DNA from: Eopsaltria australis
Taxonomy: Eukaryota; Chordata; Aves; Passeriformes; Petroicidae
Assembly: GCA_034509425.1 (NCBI GenBank)
Contig: JAVTVJ010000001.1
Location: forward strand, 8,646,001 to 8,710,000
DNA length: 64,000 nt
Reading direction: 5' to 3'
Made by a program: the position numbers and the translations under genes. Below the pieces are notes generated by a model. It made no database searches. It saw only the letters and a list, made by a program, of their open reading frames with translations, and was not told the origin of the DNA. This document shows positions 1-13,391 of the stretch, in pieces. Each line of letters opens with the position of its first letter. Position 1 is the stretch's first letter.

Positions 1-3000
1 TTTGTCTCTAAATAACTCCGTTGTCCTACATGTTAGACCACACGTAGCAAGCCTATATGGCTTGAGAGAGTGGGTATTTTTGGCTGTTAAATCCCATTAT
101 TATTAGATTTAGAAGCAGGGCTTATGCTAGAGCTCTTGCTGGCTTTTGTTCAGGGTTTTATTCATTCTTTATCAGATTATGTTCTTTGTTTCCTGTATAT
201 TGCCACTTTGATTAATGCCCCCTGATATTCTATATGGTTTAAGAGTAAAGCATCTTGCTACCATCTGGGCCTGTAGTTATAGAAACAGAGTCAAACATGC
301 AAATTTTTTGATCTGCTTGTGCAATGTCTATAAACACCACCTCACCAAATATGTCTCCTAATGTTTAGCCTCTTCATCCTCAATGTGAGTGTCAAACAGA
401 GAGCTGTGTTTTATTGCTGCATCGTGGTTAGAGGACCACACTGAAATGTAACACTATCAAGGAAAGATTTAGTGTATTAAAAGGTCAAATGTACATTCAT
501 ATTGGATTTTTGTATTTGCTAAAATATTCTTGAGGTGATAAATGCGTGCTTAACATGAGTAATTCTATGCCTCCTTCAGCTCATTTTGAAGTTGTATCTC
601 TGTTGAGCAGATTTCCATTAGATATTACTCTTTGTGAAAGTCTCAATTGTATTTCAGGAGGTTCATTTCTTGAGTACACTACATTTCCTTTACATTAGAT
701 AGGTTAAATTTTTTATAGAAATGTCAGATACCATAAAGCTGAAATTATTGATTCCATCAGACAGATTTCACAGTCTTTGTAAAAATTGATTGCTCCAGGA
801 TTTTACTTGTGTTTTAAATGCAGGATCTGGTGTGAATTTCACTTTTATGGACATCAACCCTTTCTAATCTGATCTTGTTTTGTGGATATTGGCATCTGTT
901 GCAGTGTTATTTTTTGAATACTAACTACCAAGATTAAAATTAGTCACTTTAAAAAAAACCTGGAAAATGTGCTAAATTTATTCATAGCTGACTGTTTTTT
1001 TTCTGGAAAATAATTTGAAAATAGCAATTTGTGATTGCTTACCAATTCTTCTAAAAACAGATTTACTAAATATGACATAAATGTATAGACTGTATAGCCA
1101 TTATGCAGCTGAACAAAACATTCAGTGCATCCCACCATGATCCCAAGGTCTGGATATTTCAAATAAACATGTTTCAGCTTATGGAATATTTTATCTTTTG
1201 AGAAACACAGGCACTAAAAAAAATTCTTTAAAATAGAAAATTTGCAGCACATTGAAAATGTAAAATATATTAAATTAGGCAGAAAGGATCTGTACTCTTG
1301 AGAAAAAGATCCACTCAGTTCCAAGTCAAACTCACCTTCATGCCTTCAAGAATTTAATTTTTGTCCATTTTGAAGAACCATCTGACTGAAAGGGTGCACT
1401 TGCTTTCAAGGGTAGTCAGATCTAGGGTCTGGTGAGTACCTTCTGAAAATAACCTCTATAGCTTCTCTGAATATGAAAAATCCTTATACTATGCTGCGGA
1501 GAAGATGTGATTTTTGAGCTGTATTCAATTTTTTTACTACTATGAGTGTAACCGAATATATAAATTAGCCTTGTATGATTTAATACTCATGAAAAATTGG
1601 AGAGGTATTTTGCATCAATTACAAATGAATTGACTATTTGATTCATGTTGCTAAATGAAATACAACAAACTATTACTATTCACAGGTTGAAAAAGAGACC
1701 TTGGCTTGGTGTGTGCAAAATGAAACTTCAGTAAAAGTCCAGAGGGGTCTTATTAATTTCCCTGAGCCTGATTAGGAATTCAGTATAGAGAAAGGAAAGT
1801 CTGAGAAGAGATATTGCTACTTCATACAGACCAGGGAAGCATTTTAAATCCTTCAGGCAGAATGCATTCGTCTTGCATTTCAGGTATAAAAGACAGTAGA
1901 GAGGAAACTAACCTTAGAAAACAACCTCTTCACACTTTTTTATTTCTATCTACTAGATTACTGAGTTTAATATTGACCTTTACTGATCAGGGGAAACTCT
2001 TGCAGGCATCATAATGGAAATGCCTGCCCAAGAAGCACTAATGACAAAAGTGTTGCATCATAAGCTGAGATTAATTTCTGAAAAACTGCAGCACGTGAGA
2101 TGGTTATTGACACTCAGATTCTTCCTATGACCAGTTCCTGCCTAGCTCTGTGAAAAGCCTGGACAGAGTACTTCTTCAAACATGTCTTGAGAAGGGTTAG
2201 CTCAAATTACCTGTAATTTGTAACTCCTGTAAAAATTCCCCAAGGAATTAGACATTCAGAAATCTAAGGAAGTACCCATAGCTACATCAGGTATAAAGGA
2301 AAGTACGTGGAATAGCCATGAAATATCTTGCAGAAGTTGGTTTCTAAAGTCACTTAGGAAAACTCTCGCTCAATTGCCTGTCTTGGTTGCATTCCTTGAA
2401 TTTCCTTTTTTTGTACTACTTCCTGAAGGGAAGGCAAAGGTTAAATCTATTAAGAAATCCTCCATAAATTCTACTTTTTCTGGGGGGAAAATTCCACTGC
2501 TACAAACATGACATCATCTTCTAAGTTTACCTTGAAAATTTATAAATAATTAGTAACCTGTGGTGAAAAAAATTGGTGAAACTCTGCATAGTAGTGTTTC
2601 CTGGTACAAAAATATTTTGTACAGTAGATTTTATGTTTCTGTTCCTCAAGTTGTGAATTGGGAAGGAAGGAATTTTTCTTTTCTGCAGTAGAAATTTTTC
2701 CTGTGGGTTTCCCCAGGGTGCTTTATGACTCTGCATGTATCCCACTTATGGCTCAATTGATTCCAGAGGAGGTAATGTAACAACAAATGCTCTGAAATAA
2801 AAAGAAGTGTGCATTTCACATTTAATGCCACAGAGTAATATATTCAGGACTTAATATCAAATGGTACCCATTTCACTCTCACAGAGTTTCAATTAAATCT
2901 CTTTTTGGGTCTATGCTAATGCCAGGTTGGTGGTAGCTGAATAGTGTTCAATTTATTTTCATCGTGCTTTGTCTGTGGAGGTGCTATAGGTGCAATTGAA

Positions 3001-6000
3001 ACTTTGACCAACTTTTCATTATAGGAAGAATAAGCTCATCTGTCAGTGCCAATATCAGGAAGTCAGTGTCATACATCAAGCATTATTTAGCACATGCACA
3101 TCAGTCCCAGAGATCAATTATTATAATATTTATTTTAAACTACACAGGTTGGAACCAAGAAAGTGAGGCATCCATCTTTATCAGTTACATACCCTTAATT
3201 CCTAACAGTGTTAACTGCAAATTTGGTGGTATAGCCAGGCACACTCTAAATTTTGTACAAGTAATAATTTTTAATTTCATTTAGACACATCCCAATTTAT
3301 CTCCATCATTCCTCTCTTAGAATTCAATAAATTCTTGCTTTATGAAATCTGTCATGAAACTCTTTGCTGAATAACCCATAATAACAGCAAGCTGTTGTTA
3401 AACAAGAGGTGAACGTATTCACCCACTGTAACAGCTAAGGCACAAGTTGAAAAAAAAGAGGTTTAAAAAGGCATTAATTTTCTTAGCCCCTCTGCACCTC
3501 TGCATAGGCTAGGCTTTGGGTCTCCCCCCTCTCTGTGCTCCTTGCTGAAATGACAACTTGTGTAATGGAAACATGACAGAAAACAAAAAAAAGTACCCAT
3601 CTGTAATACAAGCTGAAATTTTCTTATCAATTAATTTTCATTTTATGGTCATAGTTCCCCCCATCCAGCCCTAATCCACACATTTCCCTCCACCCACTCT
3701 TCTCTCCCATGGCTTGTCCTTCTTTTCTAGTGAAAATCTTGAAATTTAATGTCAAGAAGCCTGCTGCTAGCTTTGATGTTAATAATTTGCCCAAACTGAG
3801 AACAGATATAATCACTTTTTAAGTGTTATCAAGAACAGCTGCTGTGAAAATAATTCAGTGTGTGAGATGGGGGTGGGGAGAAGGGGTGGCTGGTAGAAAG
3901 AGAGGGTTGGGTTATTATACATGCACAACATCCACAGCCATAGCCCAGAATAAAGTGGAAGATTCTCTGTCCTGCATTTCTGCACTAAAGGATATCTAGG
4001 AAAGGAGTAGCTATGATACTGAAAAAACAGATAACACACAAATTTAAGAAGTGAAAGTTCAAAATTCCCAAACATAGGAAAAATACACTGCACATAAAGA
4101 AAACATTTCAGCAGGTCCCACTGAAGTCAGAATTTAAACTGCCTAAAGAAGAGGGCAATTAATTTAAAAGAATTTAAATTAGGATTTTTAAAATATTGTA
4201 TGCTCTTGTGACTTTTTTCTTATGTAGTGGGGGAGGATGGAAGTGTGAGTATGTGCATGTATGCCCACTTATGTCTGGTGAGTATAAATGTTATTCAACA
4301 GAGCAATTGTGGAGCCTCATACTCCCATGCTGTGTGTGTAAAAGGTGTTCCTCACTGTAGGGAAGCTTTTCCAATTCCCACCTTTGGAAGCAAGAGAAAT
4401 GAGAATTGGCAGAAAAACAACAGCCACCTCCCAGAGGTGTCTTATCCTGCAGTGCGCAATGGAGCTGGAGCCAAAACCAAAAAAAGGAAATATCCATCAC
4501 CAGGTTTAGAAGCCCTCATCTCCCTCAGTGCTGGCCATTTTAAGGAGCTGATGTTTGACAGATGGAGGGGACAAAATCCAGTTTCTGTTTACACCCAGCA
4601 CTTAATTCCTATCTAGTTTTTTGTGATGATATCTCACAGGAAGATGGGACTGTGAGATCTTTTCTGAACCCAAATCATCCCTTTTGACTGTGTGAAAGGG
4701 TGTCAAATCCACTGGAAAGAAGGAAGCAGACAGAACAGTGTAAGGGAGTTTCCCTCCCTGCTCCTTCCCTTGGGGGAGGATGAAGAGGCCAGGCAAAGTC
4801 CAGGATCATTGTACAGCCCCACACTATTCCTCACTTGAGCAGTACGTAAAAACTTAGGCAAGATTTCAAATGTGGCACAACAGCATTTGGCAGAGAATAT
4901 CCATTAAAGGTCCCAGAAAAACTGTTAGCAGGAGAATTTGCAGACAAATCTAACATGAATTAGTTGTGCTAGATTCGGCAGACCTTTCTAAAAAGCCTGA
5001 AAAATACTGTGAACTAACTTTGCGGGCATGTTGAAGTCATGGGTTAGAATCCCACAGTTCAGTACATCCTTATACTTCTGGCAGTAATTTGGAAAGTTGT
5101 GTTTGACATTTTAACCTACATTCAAATGCAAAAGTTCAGTTTTCTGGGGTTTTACAAGCGCTGAGGAACATAATTCTCTTGGGAGCCATCAAATTCTGTC
5201 CTGGATTTTAATATCCATTAAGTGATTACTGCAGAGAGTGGGATACTTTGAGCAGCTGGGGCAGCATTCACCTGTGAACTGGGCCTTTTCCAGCTCTAAC
5301 AAGAAGCAGGTAAGACCAGAAAATGAGATCTTATGAGAATGGTATAATAATAATTAAAGAAAAAAGAAACTATACAGAAAAAGAAACTGCAAACTGGCAG
5401 CTGTTCTGATCTCCTGGTTTTCCAGAGTTTTTTGACCTTTTGCCCTTCTCATTTAAAACAACCAAGAAAAGCATAATAAGTACTAAATACTTCAATGTGA
5501 TAATTTAGTTCTACCTACAATTACCTGAAAAGACATGAGAAAAAGAAAATTTTTACAAATCATTAGGAATATTTCTATATTCATTGAGTTCTAGTAAAAT
5601 AAGTTTAAAAGAGGTGCAAAGAGGTTCAAGTACTAGTGCAGGGCTATTGTCTGTGTTTCATTAGAGGATCACCTATTCTTGCCTTTTTAAATAACTTGAC
5701 TCACCTTTCCCAGGCTACCAACTACCACTCTGTCATCTTAGCTCCATCTGAAAGGAAGGCCATATCTGTGACATTATGTCTTCAATTGACATTAAAATTA
5801 TAACATAAGGAGTATGCAAATTAGTTTTCAGAAGTGGTGTGCATGGATTTGTAAAGTCCATACCAAAACACTTCTCCAGTGGGTGAAGGGAACAAATGTG
5901 TGATAGATGCTACTCACCTTGAACAAAACAGTACTGAGAGTTCTCTGATATTACAGTGGTCTGCATGCTCTAACAACGTCAAAAGGGTAGGTAAAGGCTC

Positions 6001-9000
6001 ATGTAGTTTATGAAAGAAAAGAGCACCTTTACATCTCAAGAAACAACTTGAAACAGCAGAGCTTTCTTGCAGCAAAATAGGAAGCTAGCAAATTAGATAA
6101 CAATTAAGCATGTATTTTATTCCCTCATTTATTTAAAAGCTTTTGTTGTAGTATTCAGTTCAGGAGCTGGCTGTTCAGCTGGTCACGTATCTGCTAAAAA
6201 TAAATAATTAATCACTAGACGGAAAACAACAATGAATTGTACATTTTAACATTACCTAATGAAGTTGACTACCTATAGAACAAACCAGCAGAAGTGACAT
6301 TGTGCCCATATAGGCTGTGTTCAACAAAGCTGAGAAAATTGAGCTTTCAAGTATCCCTAGCCTAAATTTTATCACTTTTCAAAACCATTCTTAACTGTTC
6401 TTCCAGATTGATATGGATTTATCAATTTTTTTGGCCTCAATTCGATTAGAAATATTATTAAAGTTGATTTTAAATAATAACGTGCTATTTTTTGGACATG
6501 CTCGTTGGATACAAACCAAAAGAAATTCCAAATGACCATTACTAGGCCATTGAGTAATGAAACCATTCTTAATAGGCCTTATATGACAAAGGAAGATTGA
6601 ATTGTAATTACAGCTGGAACAGCTGCAATGAAAACCTTATGCATGAACAAACACGAACAAATGTGTGTAAATGATCTTTTTTGAATATAAACTAGTAATT
6701 GCTGCCACGTGCAAATAGACATTAGCACAATATCATGCTAAGCATCTGAATATCATAATATGATTTTTTTTCTGACATCTGAATTATGTCCATTTCAAAA
6801 TTAATATATAGGTAATAAATTATTGTTCCATTTGGAGTTTTATTTGCAATTAATTTATTAATCAATTAATAAAGTAGGCTGAAGTGAAAATGTCCTTCTT
6901 GCATCTTTACACATAGATACATTTTGGAGGAATTAATGAGTTTGAGTGTATGGATGCAACATTTTTTCAAATTTCTTGTAAGAAAATTTTTACATTTTAC
7001 TTCCTTTTCAGCCTCCTTACAGCCTCCTTACATTGCTGAACTTCACATCTTTCTGACATTACATGGATTAAAATTACAAAATAAGAGACCACGAGGTAGA
7101 ACATTTTCCAATGCTATGAAAAAGGCTCCTGTATAAACCTCCTTGCACACATTGAAAGAGATCCAATAGGAATTGGCTGGGGATAGAGTTACTCAGGGCA
7201 GTTGTATTGTGCCAGCCACTTCTATCCAATACTGGCTCATGCCTCTCTCCAAGTGTTGTTTCTGTACTATATCCAGGATTTTTTTGCTGAAAGACAAAAT
7301 ACATTGCACTTTTCTAAATATATTCAAAATAACCTTCAAGCTAGCAGTGCTGAAATCAGCTCCATGCTTAATGTCTCCTGTTCATAGGAAAGTAAAGGAA
7401 AGATCCGGACAAGATTTGGCTGCCCTCTATGAATCCTGTCCTTCCTGGACAAGACATTTTGACACTGCAAGACAGACGTCAAGGCATTTTAAGGTGTTTT
7501 GCAAGTTTTCTCCATTCACTTAGAGTAAGAAGGGCAGGTAACTAGTTCAAGAAGAAACTGTATTGCCTCTGTTAAATTGTCACCAGTGAAAGTGTTTTAG
7601 CCTTTGACAGTCACCACTCAGACAGAAATACCTTTACCTTTAATGGCAAAGGATATTAACACATACAGACCTGGGCTTTCTACAGAAAGTAATGAGTTAA
7701 ATTGGTTGGATTTGTTAAAATCAAAATGATTTGTTCTTTTACACAAAATAAATTATTTATGTATTTCTAAAAAAATTGTTTTCTGAAATTAGAAAGTCAT
7801 CCAGTGTGACAGTCCATTGAATTACGAGATCTTCATACTCTACACCTGAATTAATAGATCGGATGTATCCCAGTGTTTTAAATGTACATTAAAATGCCTA
7901 ATGAAGTGTTGTGGGGTGTTTTTCAGATCAGGCACTTCCTAATGGCACCCTAATAACTTGCAATTTTAATAAAGATACCGTAGTAGAATTTATTAATAAT
8001 GATAGATAAGCAATTTTCCCCTGAAGATTTTATGTTTGCACAGTAGCTTTTGCTCTCTAGAGGCATAAAGTGCATAACATTAGACATCTGACCTAATAAC
8101 TTTAGGTAGCATTTTATGAAACAAAAGGGAGCTCACTTGAAGCTGAAAACAAGTCATTTTGACAGAGATAGGTTTTAGACTTTAACTCCTGCTTCCCAAA
8201 AGATGGATGTTTCTTTGTATAAGTTAGCAAAAACTTTAAACAGATGTTGGGGACATGTGGAAACCTGACACTATCAAAAAAAGCATTTGAGGAGGGCTAC
8301 TGAAGTTTTTCTGGCTCCTGCATCAGATGTTGAGAAGCGAGCATGTACACGAGATGTGTTAGGAAGTGGTGTTCTTTTGCTTCTGCAACAGAGCAAATTC
8401 CCTCAGTACCTTTCAGCCTGGCATCAACAAGCTGGCAGTTTGCCATCTGGAAAACTGACATTTGTCTCCCCTGGGTCTGCTGAACAGCTCTGCTGCAAAA
8501 CAGCATTCGTACCTAAAGAAAATATAAAAAGGAGTAGAAAGCTTGCTGAGCACAAATAATAGACACGTGGATGTTTTTCTTTTAAAAAGCAGGAACTGTT
8601 GGCCTTTCAGAGTGTTTTATTCAGCATCCTTTATTGTACAGGTGTTTTTGCATGAAAAGAACAGTGAAAGTATGTATTACATACTGGCCATCTCCTGTTC
8701 CATCAGTTAAGCAGCAGTTATTTTGAGGACTAGTCTGAGTTTTGAAAAACTTATTACCCGAATCATTCAGCTTTTCTTTTTTCCTGAGAGTTAGCATTAA
8801 GGAACACATTAGAGCTTAAATCTCACAATCTACATTTCGAAAGGAGTAATTTCAGAAGGATTTCTCTTTGTGATAAAACTAGATTATAATAGGATACTTG
8901 CAGAGCCAAACATCATGACTTAGGCCAAACTTTCTCTCAGTAAAAATTACTCCTTTTCAGAACATTGAGATTTCTATTACCTTTTCAGGTCCCAAAATAG

Positions 9001-10026
9001 AATTAGAAGACATGGGTTGACATAATGAGTTAAGTGCTGGAAATAAAGCTGTCATGATAAAAAAGCTTATGATGCAAACACTGTTTAACTCCATCTCAAC
9101 AGTGACAAATTTAGCTTTGGATTAATCAGGCTATTTTCTCGTGCTTTCAAAAGTACAACCTGTTCATCATTGCACGGATGCCAAAACTTCTTATACTTTA
9201 TATTTGCCAGTCATCTAAATGAGATGTAAGTAGTTCATAAGATATGTTCCAGTTACAGTAAGAGAGTAAATTTGATTCTAAATATACTTTCATATTTCAA
9301 ATTCTTTGTTAAGTTGAACTGGTAAAGCTGCATTGCATGGTTTACAATATTTAGGGAGATAATATCAAACAATATAACTTTTGAGTAATAGGGGCAAGAT
9401 TTAAAGTAAGAGGTGTCATATGCTTATTAAATCAAAATGCAAACCATCTTTGAATTATGAAACTTCTGAGTCTTTTATGGGCAAACAACTCAATACTTTT
9501 CCTTTCAAGGATTTCTCTCCTAGACACAGGAAAAAAATAAAAGAGATTGTCTTCTATTTCATAAATGTGTTATATGTACACAAATATCAAGTCAAGCCAT
9601 TACAACACAACTCAGCTAGCAGTCAAAATGATTGCATAATAGTGTGGGGTTTTTCCTTAAGGTGAGCCTGAAATGCCTTTTAGCAAATAAATATTTTAAA
9701 AGTATTTATTTTAACACAGATTCAGGTCATTGTGAGCCATCCCAATCTTAGTGTAAATAATACTGCTTTAGCTGTTTTCTCTTGTGTTGGTTGTCTGGAC
9801 ACCCTTTTTCTCTTCATTCTATAGAGTCTTGTCTGATACTCAGATAATTTTTTTATACTTGCAGAGCAGTAGAGTCAAAATATTTGACACCCTTTTTTTC
9901 AAGGAGTTTTGCTTTTTATTCTGAATTACCACACTTGCCCCTTCACTTCATGTCAGGCATTCATGCATCCATTGATACCCTAAAGTGGATCTGCTTAATG
10001 CCCTGTGTTTGGAGCTCCCCTGCTAT
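1..10026. other. AT-rich non-coding DNA, no gene seen
   Basis: No exon, RNA gene or recognisable transposon could be supported in these 10 kb. The longest open frames (for example 129 codons at 4227-4616 on the plus strand and 116 codons at 7173-7523) have no recognisable domain and biased, non-protein-like composition. The patch at 8287-8559 has an open frame of 90 codons and is slightly richer in G and C, but resembles no protein I know. Very old, unrecognisable repeats may be present. Confidence 0.6.
7009..7031. repeat. 11-bp tandem duplication
   Basis: The unit CAGCCTCCTTA occurs twice head to tail (7009-7019 and 7020-7030), followed by CA. It is a small replication-slippage duplication and no function is implied. 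Confidence 0.8.
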
Positions 10027-10260
10027 TGTGGTTTAACACCAACTGACAGCTAAGACCTTTACTCACTCTCCTCTGGGTGTTTTGGGGGACAGAAATGAAA
10101 GAGTAGAAGTGAGAGACAAGGAACGCCTTGATTCTGTGTAAGTACTGCTCAACAATAAGGAAAACATCCCTATGCTACCAATCCTGTGTACAGCAAAATG
10201 TCCAAAGTATAGCTCTTCACTTAATGTGAAAAAAAGATCACTCCACCCCCGTGAAAGCCA
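10027..10260 (-). mobile_element. Decayed avian endogenous retrovirus LTR fragment
   Basis: The left edge reads TGTGGTTTAACACCAACTGA, followed by CAGCTAAG and ACTCACTCTCC. This matches the reverse complement of the 3' end of a widespread avian LTR whose sense strand runs from TGTCCTGG to TTAAACCACGACA. The right part (GCTCAACAATAAGG, then AAAACATC, then a TCCAAAGTATAGCTC-like stretch) matches the other end of the same LTR. The middle, which should carry promoter and polyadenylation sequence, is missing, so this is a solo LTR with an internal deletion. The right edge is approximate. A second, longer copy lies at 51449-52012. The family resembles ERVL-type LTRs from memory, and that class assignment is uncertain. 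Confidence 0.7.
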
Positions 10261-11317
10261 TCACACCTGACAAGCTTCTTCAGAAATATCAGAAATCAAG
10301 CTGGGTGAGGGACAAAGAACAAAAGTAATTTTAACTGGATATCACACAGAACCCTGGAGCTTTCACCACATTTATCAAGCAGGCATTATTAGCCATGTTT
10401 CCTATCACTGGTCTGACAGACTTTCAGTACATGAAAAATTAACTTGTCTATAGACTTAGAATATTTTAGAGTGGTCTTCTTGAAAGGATTCTATGTTTGG
10501 TTGAGTTTGATTTGGATTAACTAATTTGAAAGGTGAAAATGTAAAAAATCTTCTACTTATTATTAGGTGAAAAAAAGGGAAACTACTAAGTGTCCAGAAA
10601 GATAATTTTAAAATAAATGTAAGCTTCAAAAAGGTTCATAAGCCTTAGTTTGTTTACTGACAAAAAAAGTGACAAAAATCTGACTTCTGTTCTCAAAAAC
10701 TATGATCTAAAAATCAGATCATGCCCATGAAGGGAAAGAAGCAATAATTTTTGTAGCAACAACTTTTGTAAAAATTGTTCCATTTCAAATGTAGATCTGT
10801 GAGGTAGTACTAGGGGTAGCCATCCATAATCTGGCCCTGATTACATCCTAGAATGGCTTAACTTATCAATAATAAATGGAGTATTTCTATGAAACAGCAC
10901 TGATGGTAAGGCAATGGCTAACTTTGAGTAAAAGAACAGATAAAGGGATAGTAAACAAAGGTCAAAAATACAAATAAACCAAAAGTTTATGAAGGAGAGA
11001 CTCTCAGTAACCTTTAGTCTGGCAACTTTAGTGGTGCAATTTAGCGTGTATTTGTTTTCCCTATTAAGTTTGCAGTGTGGTGTTTGAATGCATACCACTC
11101 TTTGGGTTCCCTAAGAATTACCACAAAATATACTTAGGTCCTGATATCATAAAAGAATAGAATTAAACAGGTATATCTCCCCTCCCCATCTCTCCTCCCC
11201 TTTTCTTAAAAAAATGTGTATCAAGAAGAAAACTGAAAACAGTTGTTTAATACCATACCCAAGAGTGAATATCATGCTTCTACATACTTCATAAAACACT
11301 CAAACTTGTAAGAAGCA

Positions 11318-11808
11318 CGACTGCATGACACGGGAACACCAGAAACCGGAGAATTAACATATTAACATGTTCATTTTGGAGTTCACTTCGTCAGTATAAA
11401 CATTTTCCTTGGAGTCCTCTCACTGCTGTTCCTGTCGACTTTGTGGTACTTTACCAGCTCGAAGGCAGGAGAGCAGCACCCCTGCAGAGGACACTGATGC
11501 TGCTCAGTGGATAGCCAGGCAGGATGTACTGATGAACAGGGCATCTGGCACTGTCTCCGCTGAGGCGTGACCACGTCAGTGCCGTGAGACACTCTGTGCC
11601 TCATTATACCCTCCGTGCCTGCACACACACGAGCTTTCAGCCCTGCTCTCTCCATTTCAGCTTTTCAGATCTCAGGTGTACTAATCAGATTCCAAATACT
11701 GGCCTTTGCTTCAGCAATCACTGCCTCAAAAGAAGGAAAGTGACGAGGCGGAATGATCCTTACCATAGGGATGGAGCATGCTATGGAATCTATAAATGGC
11801 ACAGCCGG
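11318..11808. promoter_or_regulatory. Local CpG-enriched patch, possible regulatory element
   Basis: About 15 CpG dinucleotides fall within roughly 490 bases, including CCGC, GGCG, ACGT and CCGT close together at 11557-11584. The flanking DNA has almost none. In a methylated vertebrate genome such retention suggests an unmethylated element, a young insertion or a former exon. I see no TATA box, no clear splice-bounded exon and no recognisable protein. It is too small and too sparse for a classic CpG island. Confidence 0.3.
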
Positions 11809-12430
11809 GATGAATAGTATCATTGTACTGGATTTTGCAGACAGTGCCAGTTACTGCAGTCAAAAGGACATTGGAGTAAAGCAGTTAATAAAAGAGAAAG
11901 GAGGAGGGGAAAGAGGTAGTGTTGAAAATCATGGAACTGAGAACATTGAGGCTTAAATGCTTTTTTTTCACAGACAATGAACTGTCTGCATCAAAGTTAG
12001 CCCAATAGCATTTAGCTTTGTGCCTGCTTTCACTGTACCTGGCCGCTGGATAAATAATGAATAGTGAGTGCAGACAGAGCTTACAAGGGCTCTATTATTC
12101 CCACAGCTTAAACTCTTAATTTAATAGAGTACACAGGAGAGTAAGAAAAAAAAATTCTAAAGGAGATAAGAAATAAAGACACATTGATAGGACAGAATGG
12201 TAAAAATATCATACAGGAAAAAATGTTTCTGTTCTCAATTGCTTTATTACCAAAAATAACAAGTACAAAAGTATGCTATAGCATTTTTTCATCCAAGATG
12301 CTCAAAGCAACCTATAAACTATTAATTGAAGGTGAAAGTTCCTCAGATATGATATGTGATTCCATTAGCACTTTTCAGAACTTCAGCTCTTAAAGGACAC
12401 TGAAATTTTTAACCCAAATGGAAGACTTCT

Positions 12431-12456
12431 TCTTATCTGTGATACCACAGATAAGA
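12431..12456. promoter_or_regulatory. Inverted GATA motif pair (11-bp hairpin)
   Basis: TCTTATCTGTG (12431-12441) and CACAGATAAGA (12446-12456) are perfect reverse complements around the 4-base spacer ATAC. Each arm carries AGATAAG, the preferred WGATAR site of GATA-family zinc-finger factors, on opposite strands. It could be a paired GATA-factor site or a chance hairpin. The sequence alone does not show use. Confidence 0.35.
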
Positions 12457-13350
12457 CATTGTTTCTAACATGACATCATAGCCTGCACATAAACATCCTG
12501 TGTACATTAAAGGGGAGGAAAGAGCCCTCTGATTTTAAAGGCTTTGGCTTAAGGGTACTTCCAGGTATCATTATTTTGGCTTAAGAACACATTCCAAAAC
12601 CACACAAAAACAACATTAGACTAAAACCCTTAAGAAATGACTCCTAATTACCAGCTGTATTCAGTTTGGATTCCCTAACTTTTCAGTTTTTAGTATTATC
12701 TTTCATTTCTCCTATGAGTAAACAGTACCTGTATCTAATATATATATTTGTGTGAAAGGAAGGAAAAGTACCATTCTATGAGATATCTGACAATGCAGCT
12801 TGTACCAAATCAACACCTCAGGACTTGGTGATGATGACCATATACTCAAATTAAGTGAAATGTGTTGTCTTCCCAGGTTGTCATACTTTCTCATGCCATC
12901 CTTTCTGCTTTGCCAGTTTTCTCTCTTTGTCACATGCCTGGCCTATATACTGCTTTAGGATAGAAAAGTGATTCCATGTATTTTAAAGTCCTTCTAAAAG
13001 CTGCAAAAATGAATGCTGAATGTGTGACTTCGGATCTCAGTTTTCGATGAAAATCAAGACAGATCCTTCAGGTGTAGAGATTTAACTTCCTTTCATTACT
13101 GTGAGTATGAGGCATGGGAGAATTATTATGCCTCTCAGTGTCTTTCAATGTCTTTGAAAACCTCCCCAAATGGACTTATTCTTGTATTTGTTTTGGAAGA
13201 AAAGCACACTCCCTCCCCTTTTTGCTCTTTGCTAGGCTTTAATTTTTTTTTTTAAAAGGTCTACTGGATAAAACCAAGAGCAATACTGAAGGAGAAAATA
13301 ATTTTTACCTTTAAAGTTCAAAGTTACATTGACAAGGAAATTTCACAACT

Positions 13351-13391
13351 TAAAAAAAAAACAAATGAACAAACAAACAAACAAAAAAACC
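13351..13391. repeat. A-rich (CAAA)n low-complexity tract
   Basis: A run of A leads into AACAAACAAACAAAC and further A. No transposon body ending in this tract is recognisable upstream. Confidence 0.85.

Larger units (their letters stand above)
10261..13350. other. Non-coding DNA with a CpG patch and a GATA hairpin
   Basis: No gene was recognised. The stretch holds the CpG-enriched patch at 11318-11808 and the inverted GATA motif at 12431-12456, both listed separately. The open frame of 90 codons on the minus strand at 11383-11655 lies wholly inside the CpG patch and matches no protein known to me. Confidence 0.55.

Noticed and set aside
3868..3890. GGGGGTGGGGAGAAGGGG, a possible G-quadruplex
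   Set aside because: Only three qualifying G runs lie close together; a fourth run of three is too far away for the standard motif.
5042..5052. GGTTAGAATCC, one base from the tRNA B-box consensus
   Set aside because: No A-box lies at the expected distance upstream and the flanks do not fold into a cloverleaf.
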